Of a DNA stretch of 64,000 nt, positions 1-58,965 are shown piece after piece. The notes beneath the pieces were generated by a model. That model was not told the origin of the DNA and made no database searches. It saw only the letters and a list, made by a program, of their open reading frames with translations. Origin of the DNA: Erythrocercus mccallii (lineage: Eukaryota > Chordata > Aves > Passeriformes > Dicruridae); assembly GCA_013397435.1 (NCBI GenBank), contig VZRG01002344.1, positions 1 to 64,000 on the forward strand, written 5' to 3'. Within the stretch, counting starts at the first letter, position 1, and every line of letters begins with the position of its first letter. The translations under genes were made by a program, and so were the position numbers.

Positions 1-2968
1 GGGAAGGGAAGTGGTGTTCTTTTCTAAAACTCCATTCTTACCTATTTTTTACAATAACCACCCATGCACTGTGGTTCTGAAAACTTGACCAGCACTGTGG
101 TATTTGAATAGCACATGCTGTACATCCAGTATGTAGTCTTTCTGAGGATGTTACTAGAGGGAAAAAGGCAGTTGCCAAGTCAGTTTTGTTCCAGTTCATT
201 AGTGAGTGAAAGTCATTATTGCCTGACAGATGCACTAAGGGTTATGTACAGCTCCTAGTTGTCTCAGTCCAGTTTTTAGTGGACAGATGTCCACATTCAG
301 GAAACATAAAACAAGTCTGACAACATAGCTACTTTCAACAACTTTACTGGAAGTTTTTACAAGCAGTGTGGGGGCATGGCTGGACATCTGGTTAGTCCTC
401 TTTCCTACTGTGGTAGTCCCACAAGCAGAAAATAGACGGTGTATGAGGAATCAGTGTTGTCGTCTGGAAAATGACACATATTTCTTGGTGGGATTGAGAG
501 GTTACGTATTTCTCATGGCTATCAGTCGAATATGAACTGCAAGCTACACTTCTGCTTCAAAACAAGAAAAATAGTTCCATCCCCTCCAAAGAGAATTGTG
601 TCAGCAGCAGACCTCTCTGTTGCTCCCACTGTTTTCTCAATGTTTGACCTCATCAGACTTTTGGGAGCTGACAGATTTTCAGGCTGAAAAACAGAAGAGG
701 GGTAGGGGAGATTCTAATGCATGAGCAGAGCAATGAAGAGTGCAATCTCATGCTTGCTATATTTTTTTCCAATGACAAGAATGGCATAATATCAGCAAGT
801 AACTAAATCTAGGGGTAGCTAGCCAGTTACTTATAGTCTTCATGAGAAAAAAGATTCTCTTGGTGTACCTTTTTCCAAAAAAAATTTAAATACTTATATA
901 TGCTAAGTTAAATTGGTGTTTCAACATCAAACACTCGGGTAAATGTTGGAGCACTACAAGAACATATTTCTGGGCTGTCCTGGGGCAAAAAGCCAGAGGC
1001 TTTCCCACTGCATCCACCAGAAAGGGAAGACTTGCAGTGCTGCCAGGGCAGGTCCAAACTGGGGCTCAGGCACCTCTGTGGGAATGGGACATTAGTCTAA
1101 GAGTGGGAATTGGCTCAGTGGAGTCCATGGCTGAGGTGGGCTCAAGCAGGGCTGTGGTGGAGCAGGACACTGATTTCTATGACACTGCTTGGACACATAA
1201 CTCCCTGAAATGAGGTCATGGGTCATAAGCAGGAGGGAGTGGGCACCAGTAAGTCCTAATAGTCCCTCAAGTCATTCTCAGCTTCACCCCAAGCCTAGAA
1301 GGGACAGATGCCCCTTCTCCTGTTGGCATAATGAAAGACAGAATTTGCTTCACAATGCACTTGGAGCTTCACAAATCTTGACACTCTGGTTTGCTTCCAG
1401 AATGTGTTTCTGCTATCAATATATATTTAATTGCATACTAGTTCACTTCTGGGCTCCCCTGTGGCATGTATCAGTCTCCTTAAGGAAGAAACACAAGCAG
1501 AAGTTTGGCAGAAGTGGCAGGAGAGTTTGCTTATCCGCAGATCAACAACAGGAGAACAGATGTGCCTCGTTTGAAATGCAACACTTGGAATAATCCTGCC
1601 CTACTTCAAGAGGCCAAAACCAGAAATATGCAACAACCACAAAGTGCTCTCATGCCCTAGGTGTCACACTACAAAAACCTTCCTGCAAGCAGTAAAACAA
1701 CCCTTATATCATACAATCCACAGAATGGTTTGGATTGGAAGGGATCTTAAGGATCCTCTAGTTCCAACCTCCTCCTCCTCCTGTGCCATGGGCAGGGACA
1801 CCTTTCACTAGATCTGGTTGCTTCAAGCTCAATCCAACTCGGCCTTGAACATCCAGGGATAGGACAACTAAAACTTCTCTGGGAAACCTGAGTCAGCACA
1901 GTCTGCTACTACAAGAGGTACTTTGAGCTGGAAAACACACACAAAATAATCATATCTTTTGGCCACAGGAGTGGTCACTGAAGCTTAGAAAAGAGAAGAG
2001 ATGGACCAGCTGGAATATGGATGGACCATATGTGCAGGGGCCAGATCAAGCGAGGGTAACTGCGAGTCATATGAACTACTAACTCGGGGGCAACAGCTCA
2101 TGGTGGTTGCTTTTATCATTTAGTACAGATGTTGCCACAAATGTCAAGTGCCCTGAAAGACACACAGAAGTGGATGCAGAGAGTAAAACAGGAAAATGTC
2201 CTTATCTAGCTCTGCATCTGCTCTACGGGGAAAGGCCCCATTCAGCTTTACTGCCTGTAGGTGTGTGGCAGTTCAGATACCCATCACCTCCAGCCAGAAC
2301 TGCATCAGAGAGCAAGCAATGGTCCTGGATGTTTATCACCGCCTCTTCCAAGTGCTTCAGAACCCTTTAAAGTGAAAAATATTCTTCCTCTCTGCCTCTG
2401 TGGCAGTCATCTGAGAACCTAGAAAAGTAAGGTTATTAATATGAGAAAGTGGTATAGAGTGACATTTCTATTGAAATAGCATCTTTCTTCAATTTTATTG
2501 TCAAAAATGTCTCTCCTAAACATTTTTCTCTTCTTTTGCCTTATCTAATTTACCTATCTAGTTAGACACACTGGAATCTGAAAAAGTTGGGAGATAAACC
2601 ACTTCAAAAAGTTTTTTCATGAGTTTTTCAGAGGCCTTCTGTAATTTTTTCTCCTTTTTTTGTTTTCATTTTGTTTTTTAAACAAAGCTTCGCCTAAAAA
2701 TGCTGTAGTGGTGCAATAGATTGTGAGATTATTGAATTGATGCCACCTATTTTATTAATTGAGAAAGAATCTAATTTTTCCTAACCAAAAAAAAAAAAAT
2801 CATACCAATAGAGGTACACACATATGAATATACATATTGTTTGTGCACAAAGACATACACTGCTTAGCTTTAAAATAGTGAGATTTGTCTTTTAATTTTT
2901 TGCAGGTTTATGTTTTACTTTTTCTTCACACCCAAGGAGAAAAAATGTTTATTTATTGCTGTTATGGT
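1..2968. other. Intergenic upstream DNA, no gene recognised
   Basis: AT-rich sequence with only short unconvincing reading frames on either strand. The sole recognisable item is a CR1 fragment at 1711-1895. I see no conserved exon, RNA gene or promoter. Confidence 0.6.
1711..1895 (-). mobile_element. CR1 retroposon 3' fragment
   Basis: The + strand reads cacagaatggtttggattgg then a run like the reverse complement of a CR1 3' end: GGAAGGGATCTTAAGGAT, CTAGTTCCAACC, GCCATGGGCAGGGACACCTT, GGCCTTGAACATCCAGGGAT. Moderately diverged and 5' truncated, the usual state of avian CR1. Confidence 0.9.
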
Positions 2969-3593
2969 GTGTAGGTTTAGGGCAAATTTGGGAGGAAACC
3001 TCCGAAGGGGTTCCTCTGGAAGGCAAACCTAAACGGCCCCTCCCCCCTGCCAGCCCGGGAAAAGGAAACTTCCTTAGAGAAGAGTGGAAAAAGCTATTTA
3101 TTTAACAAATATATCTACAAGGACAAAGAATGAATAATATGAAACAATAAAAGAATAATGAAACAATAAAACCTCTTGCTGCTCTGAAGAGAGATGGCAA
3201 ACTGAGAAAAGTCCTTGCCGTGGTGTAGCTCAGTCTCTGTCCCACCAGAGGTTCAGGCCCGGGGGGGCCGCAGGTGCGAGCCCTCGATGCTCCTTTGGGT
3301 TTTCAGTCCACAGCAGATTTAAAGTCTCAAGAAAAGGAAGAAAAAACAGTCCAGGGTTTCTTCTCTGCCTCAGCTAGCTAAACTAACTAACTAAGAGCAC
3401 AGAACCTCCGCCGCCGTCCCTGTCGCCAGGAACACACCGTCGGAGTAAGGAATGTCCGGGGGAGTCAGGCACAAATCCGCGCTTCTTTCCCTGGTTCAGG
3501 CTCAGAATCAGTCTTAAAGGTACAGGACTCAGTATACAGCAGTAACAGAACAGACGATTGGGGATACAGGCATCATAAAGTCACCCCACAACA
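2969..3593 (-). mobile_element. Solo ERV LTR, copy A (ERVL-like), with 5-bp target duplication
   Basis: A 625-bp block starts TG and ends CA, and is flanked by TATGG on both sides (2964-2968 and 3594-3598). It is repeated at 36690-37354 in the same orientation. Five-base target duplications are typical of ERVL-class elements. Read on the minus strand it starts TGTTGTGGGGTGACTTTATG and carries AATAAA (+ strand 3097-3102), so minus orientation is favoured but not proven. No internal retroviral coding sequence flanks it. Confidence 0.85.
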
Positions 3594-3598
3594 TATGG

Positions 3599-4682
3599 AA
3601 AGCAGAGATTTTATGTAAAAAAAACAGGGATGAAACGAAAGTAACAAACAAACAGAAGTCATCAAAAATTATGAGGCAGGCAACAAACAAATGAGGGGTT
3701 CCAGGATTGCTGAAATTGTAAATGCCATTAGAAAGTGGAGAATTCAGATAGAAAAGACAGATAAAAGGTCATCTTTACTGTGCAGAGAAATTTGTTAATT
3801 TAATTCTACTTAAGTTATGTTTTGCACTCATGATACATTGCTAGCATGGTAGTGCTGGAAAGTAAATTTTAGTGATATAGGTTCCGGGTTATGGACTTCT
3901 CTAATTTCCTGTTTGTTTTAGAGAAAAAGGAAGGAAAGACCTTCTGGTCACAGCACCTGAGGGGGGAAAAAAGTGTTGAGGTGAAAAAGTCCTTCTCTTA
4001 AAAGCAGCATTGCTCCCTTGCTTCGGCTTCTTCCCTCATAGCTGCTGACTTGCAGAAGAGGACTAGCTGAGATGTCCTTCCACACCCATCTGTTAACCCT
4101 ATCCTGCTCTGAAAATGGAAGAGAAAAGGCTGTTTCCAGGTGACAATTATCTTTTTTTTTAGTCTGAGCTGTGCTGTTAAGGAGCACCTGTCTGGACGCT
4201 TCCACAGGACCAACAATGTTCTAAGTAGAGTGAGCTAGAGCAAAATAGTACTTTTTATATTTTTGCAGTATAAAAAGCAGTCCTGAGAAGTTCAGCACTT
4301 GTGGCGGATCGTAAAACACAAAATTTCTCTTTGTCAGTGCTGGCAGCCTTGCCTACATAGAGAGAGTAAATATAGGATAGTAATGATTATATGCATAGAG
4401 TATCTGTACTTTTGTCACTTAGATGTGCTCAAAATCTGTGTTAATTCTCAAAACACTTATTTTTTTTTTTCAATCATATATTAATTTACATTATCTTAGT
4501 TGTGGGTAGTTTCTGGCTGCCTATGCCAGATGTAGAATCACTGTGTACCCCTGCCCGGGCAAAGACCCTTTCCTTGAGCTAAGATTATTTAACTTGTATG
4601 AAAACTACTTAATTAATCATAATGGAGGGGCTTTGCTGGAAAAGTTATTAACTCTGAACTTCTGTGTATAAATTATGGTGTA
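3599..4682. other. Intergenic DNA, nothing recognised
   Basis: AT-rich; contains only short open frames on both strands without recognisable similarity, such as 3948-4216 on the minus strand. Confidence 0.5.
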
Positions 4683-4805
4683 GTTGGATGGGGCTCTGAG
4701 CTCTGGGGGGAGCCCTGGTCTAGAGAAAGTTGTCCCTGCCCATGGCAGGAGGTTGGAAATACAGGAGGTTTAAGTTCCCTTCCAAGCCACACTATTCTGT
4801 GAGGG
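4683..4805 (+). mobile_element. CR1 3' end fragment
   Basis: Reads in CR1 sense: ggatggggctctgagc, ctggtctag, tgtccctgcccatggcagga, ggttggaa, cccttccaa, ending attctgtgag, the terminal CR1 octamer type. It is followed almost directly by a second CR1. Confidence 0.85.
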
Positions 4806-4809
4806 TCTA

Positions 4810-5238
4810 AAGGAGGCCACGAGAACGGTGAAAGGTCTGGAGGTGAAGCCTCATGGGCAGTAGCAGAGGTCACTTGGTTTGTTAGGCCTGGAGGAGACTA
4901 AGGGGACACCTCATTGTGCTCTTCGAGATCCACATGAGAGGAAGAGCAGGGGCAGGTACTGATCTCTTCACTCTTGCAACCAGCAATAGGATCTGAAGGA
5001 ATGGCATGAAAATGACTCAGGGGAGGTTTAAGTTAGATTTCAGGAAAAGATTTTTCTCCCAGAGAGTGGCTAGGTACTGAAAGAGACTGCCAGGGATGTG
5101 GTCACATCACCAAGCCTGAGTTTAAGAAGCCCTTGGGCAATGCTCTCAGTCACATGGTTCCTACCACGTAGTTGGGACACCCTGTGCAGGGTCAGGAGCT
5201 GGACTCGATAATCCTTGTGGGCTCCTTCAAACTCAGGA
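4810..5238 (+). mobile_element. CR1 3' portion abutting the PIK3C3 promoter
   Basis: About 430 bp in CR1 sense: gtgaaaggtctggaggtgaag, gttaggcctggaggagacta, ggggacacctcattgtgct, ggggaggtttaagttagatt, ending gagctggactcgataatcct then cttcaaactcaggata. The terminal octamer repeat is lost. It ends where the CpG island begins, about 310 bp before the start codon. Confidence 0.88.
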
Positions 5239-5547
5239 TACGCAGCGACTCTGTCAGGCTGTTCCCAGGCTCCATCCCGCTGCGCCCTCAGGCGCCACAG
5301 AAGCCATCTCGCCGCTGAGCGCTGCCGCCGCCATGTTCCTGCGCGCACCCCAGGCTCGGGCCGTGGGCGGGTATGGGGGAAGAGCGAGCGGCCGCGGTCC
5401 GGCGGCCATTTTGGTTAAGGGCCGGCAGGGCTCCTTCCTCCCTTACTCAAGATGGCGGCGGCAGCGCATGCTCGGAGTGCGGCCGGGAAGGCCGGCCCTG
5501 CTGTCCGCGGGCGCTGAGGGGGCCGGCGGCGTGCAGCGGCGGCAGCC

Positions 5548-55105
<49,558 letters not shown>

Positions 55106-56728
55106 GTAATCATGAAGATTTCATTGTTTTTCAGTAACCCAGGATATCTCATTATGAAATTTTCAGTCACTTGTGATGATGACTTATTTTTGTCTCACCA
55201 GGAAAACACTTGCTCCTGTTTCATAAGCTTTGAGCAATATTTATATTGAAGTTAAAGATAGGAGAGTGTACCTGGAGAACATTTAGCACATGTGCCTATG
55301 AATACAGAATGGCTTTTTATCATTCATGCAAAGCTACATACTCTGCTCTAGCACTCTGTTCTACTGGGTATTTTAGCTGAAAACAGTGTTACCACTTTAT
55401 CAAACTTAGGAAAAGTGAAGCAGTCGACACTGATTGTGTCATTAAAGATTGTTTCATCTGGTCTAGAAACCTTTAAGTCATGGATGGTTTTAAAAAACTA
55501 GTCTTCTTTTAGTTATAAAACCAGTCTACTAAAGATTTAAAACCAGTAGGCTGGTATATCTTCATCAACAAGAAATTGTTGTTTATTGTGAAGGCGGACT
55601 TGTGTTTCATAATTCTAACTTTGTCCTTTACACCAGCTTAAGTCATTCTTCCCCATTTGGTGTTTGAGCAATAGTTGACATGAAAAATACTGGATACATC
55701 TCCATCTAGATTTCATTGCACTTACATTTTAGACAAATGTTGGAGTTTTTATAACCTGATTTATAGTGAAGGGTCATCTGTTTTAATTCCCCAAAAGACT
55801 TTGTGGAGCCTATGTATCCAGTGGAAATTAGTTTAGTGTAATTTTTGTTCAAGTGGTGGATTGTGTCTCAGATAGGCTATTCTTCACTGTTTTCAATAAG
55901 CTATGATAGCAGAGAGTCAGAATCTTCAAATAAATATTTCATGTTCTAATACAATTTCCTTAAAGAAAACTAAATTGTGACTTGCACGAATTTTTCCTTT
56001 TCTCTTCAAGGATCCAAGCATTTCTATTTAGAGTTTCTTGGTTTCGAATCGATACAAAGAGTTCTTGCAGCTGTTCAGTTTCGTATCCAGGAAGCTAAGC
56101 TAGTCACGAGTGCTGTGTTTTGTGGCAAAGATGACAATCTTCCCTCCACTCAACTGTTTTTCTGAGAAAATGACAGCAAAATATTTCTTCTTATCAATAC
56201 TTGAACCTCACCTCTGTCCCTAAATGCCGTACAGATTGAGTAGGTTACTTACGTAGAACATAGGAAATAAAAGCCTAAAGTAAGAAACTGAAGTGGTTCA
56301 ATACTTGCCAAGTTCTGGAAGTAACTACACTTTCGTGAAGACCTCTTCTTTTCAAGGAACAGACCTTTCCAACAGTATGCAAGTCCTATTTTAAGAATTT
56401 CATGTTATAAACACATTTGACTCTGCTTACTGATTGGAAACATGAGTGATACAGTAAGGAGGGGGAAGATCTTTTAGATTGTAAAGTGCACTAATAAATG
56501 CACCATAAATCTTAGTAAAATTTGAAGTATGAAGCATCAACAGGTAGAGCAGGTGTTAATTTGGGGCAAGTTTGTGCTTGACTGAAACAGTCATCAGGAG
56601 CTTAAACCAGTGGTTTCATTGAACTTCAAAAGTGCTGGTTCTTTAATGTTTGCACCAATAAATTTGAGACATATGATGCATTTTAATCTTACTCATTACC
56701 AGTCTAGGATTCCCTGTCATTTGATCAA

Positions 56729-56860
56729 CAGAGTCCCAGAATGGCTTGGGCTGGAAGGGATTTTAAAGATGCTCTCATTCCATCCCCCTGCCATGGGCCA
56801 CTTCCACTAGGCCAGATTGCTGGTTTGACAGTGTTGTTCATCCCCGCCTTGAATGTGTTC
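56729..56860 (-). mobile_element. CR1 3' fragment in intron 23
   Basis: Reverse-complement CR1: cccagaatggcttgggctgg, aagggattttaaagatgctc, cccctgccatgggccacttc, cactaggccagattgct, gccttgaatgtg. Confidence 0.88.
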
Positions 56861-57302
56861 TTGTGAGCTCTGATATATTTTACCAAAAGTCTTCTGATAC
56901 ATACTGCTAATTAATATGCAATATCCTTGTTTCTTATTAGTGTCTTGGCAGTGCATTTTATGGTGGAAAATTCTCTAGAAATGCTTTCCAAGGATATATG
57001 CTTTCTGTAATTATAATAGGATGTTGGGTTCTGTAAAGTACTTGTAAAGGATGGTTTTAACATAGCAATAGTTGAGTATTTCAGACACTTGTAAAACTCT
57101 TTTAGTGTCTGTACATTTCCAATATAATTTTATTGGCTTAACAAATCAAGATACAGAATTGAAAGCCAGAAAATCTTTTCTACACCTGAGAAGTATGTTA
57201 CAGTCACTTATGTATAATAACTAAAAATCAAAATTATGTACAGCATGACAGTATTGCATACATTTGGAGATCATGACAGGCAGCAAAATCTAAAAGGAAA
57301 TT

Positions 57303-57440
57303 CAGAATCACAGAGTATTCTGAGTTGGAAAGTACTCACAAAGGTCATCAAGTCCAGTTCTTAAGTGAGTGGTCCATGTGGGGTCAAACCCACAACTGTG
57401 GCATTACCAGCACACACTCTGACCACCTGAACTCTGAATT
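57303..57440 (-). mobile_element. SINE with tRNA-Ile-like head and CR1-like tail (TguSINE1-type)
   Basis: On the minus strand the first ~65 bp track tRNA-Ile: TTCAGGTGGTCAGAGTGTGT, GCTGGTAATGCCACAG, then a B-box-like GTGGGTTTGACCCC. This is followed by a CR1-type 3' tail: GAACTGGACTTGATGACCTT, TTTCCAACTCAGAATACTCT, ending GTGATTCTGAAT. That head and tail architecture is known for a passerine SINE family mobilised by CR1. It is diverged, so it is a dead copy and not a tRNA gene. Confidence 0.75.
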
Positions 57441-58833
57441 AGATCCATATAGTTACTTCTAAATTCCATTACAAAGTAGAAATAACAGTGCTTTCATTGC
57501 ATGAAAAGAACAAAAGCTGGGTTGTTACATGACAGATCCCTATTAGATCAAATGTAGCAATTAGTTACTGGGATCCTGAGCTTCGACAGTGCTGCAGCTT
57601 CATGAACTGTGACTTTTATCTCATGGGAGATTCCAGGTTCTCCATTCACAGAGGCTTTAAAATGTGAAAGCACATAGAAATGAAGCAGTAAGGCAAGTGT
57701 TTCTTATCAGGAATGCAAATCACTCTGAGAGGGAAAGATCCTACTTCCCTAGGTTCTAAGTAAATATAGAGTGTGTTTGTTCTGTTAAAAAACAAAACAG
57801 ACACAATAAGGTATTGTCAGGAAGATAGCCAAATTGTTTGGCTCTCTCAAGTTTTGTTATCTTATATAAACATTTTTAGTTTTTTTTCTGACAGCTCAGC
57901 TGTTTCTGATCCCTGTTGACAGTTTGGTTCAAAGTTATCCTTTAAATACACTCCTTAAATTTGTGCATCATCCTGGGATCCCTAAAGAGTGGGTAAGCAG
58001 AGGAGCCTTCCGTAAAGGAGTTGTTGATACTATGATCTACTGGATGCTTATGACAATGTTCAAAGCTCCTGTGAAAGTATTTGTTTTCATTAGTTCTCAA
58101 TCTTTCATTTTACTATTTTGCTTCTAAAAGATAAACCAGAAAATAGCTTTAAATGGACTAGGATCAGAATCATCTTAACCTGTCACATAATAGTGAATAG
58201 GTAGGTCATTGTTGTTTGGTTTTGGTTTTTTTTAAATAATATGCTAGAAAACTTCTTTGGGGTATTAAATACTCATCACCACATCTGAAATCAGTTATAA
58301 GCTTTGTTAGAACTAATAAAAAAAGGAACAATGCGCCTTGCCTCTCTTGGGGGTGAGTGGCAAGTTGATTCAGTCATTTAACAAGGTAATACTGTACCTT
58401 GTTGTAGAAAAATTGAATAAATGCTTTCAGCATCTCAATTGGTTTTTATTTTTTTCCTTAAAGCTTTAACAAAAAATCCATATATATTTCAACAGACTCA
58501 AATAGGTAAAGATCCAGTTTGGACTGACCTGCAAAATTAAATTACCTTTGATGTGTGAGATCAATCAATAGCCATTTCAACCAGGGTATCACTTTCACAG
58601 AACACAAAGGTAGAGGTTTGCAAATATTCCTGTATCTAAGAAGGTGTCCTGGTGAAGAGCAGAGGTAAAGTTCATAGTCAGCATTTTCCTCATTGGTGCT
58701 GTATTGATAGCACTCATGCTCACTTTTCTGTAGGGCCCTTCTTTTGCATTAGGGACCTGGAGCCAGTCAGGCTCTGGGCTTACAGGCAACAAGATAGGTT
58801 ACCTTTATCTCAGTTTTATATTAAAAATACTAA

Positions 58834-58892
58834 AATAAGAATAAGAATAAGAATAAGAATAAGAATAAGAATAAGAATAAGAATAAGAATAA
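58834..58892. repeat. (AATAAG)n hexanucleotide microsatellite
   Basis: About ten nearly perfect AATAAG units. Immediately followed by a CpG-dense 73-bp patch and then an AAT-rich tract (58966-59006). Confidence 0.95.
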
Positions 58893-58965
58893 CGACCGCA
58901 CAATTCCCGGGTCCCTCTCGGGAGCCGTCAGGCCGGTGAATTCCGAGCGTCCTCTTTGTACGGCG
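58893..58965. other. CpG-dense 73-bp patch of unknown origin
   Basis: Ten CpG dinucleotides in 73 bp, bounded by the AATAAG repeat and an AAT-rich tract, within otherwise CpG-poor intron. It contains TCCCGGGTCCCTCTCGGGAG, which can fold. I do not recognise a family. Confidence 0.7.

Noticed and set aside
56031..56105. Gapless weak similarity of FESIQRVLAAVQFRIQEAK to the VPS34 C-terminal helix
   Set aside because: About 8 of 25 residues agree, far below the near identity of all other exons, and the frame is wrong for a phase-0 exon starting at the nearby acceptor. Probably chance.
57375..57435. Possible tRNA gene on the minus strand
   Set aside because: The tRNA-like head is diverged, runs directly into a CR1 tail, and cannot form a full cloverleaf by eye; it is better explained as a SINE.
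57924..58127. 67-codon frame with HPGIPKEWVSRGAF-like text
   Set aside because: Reads like protein but matches nothing I know; of ordinary length for chance and without splice sites that fit the gene.
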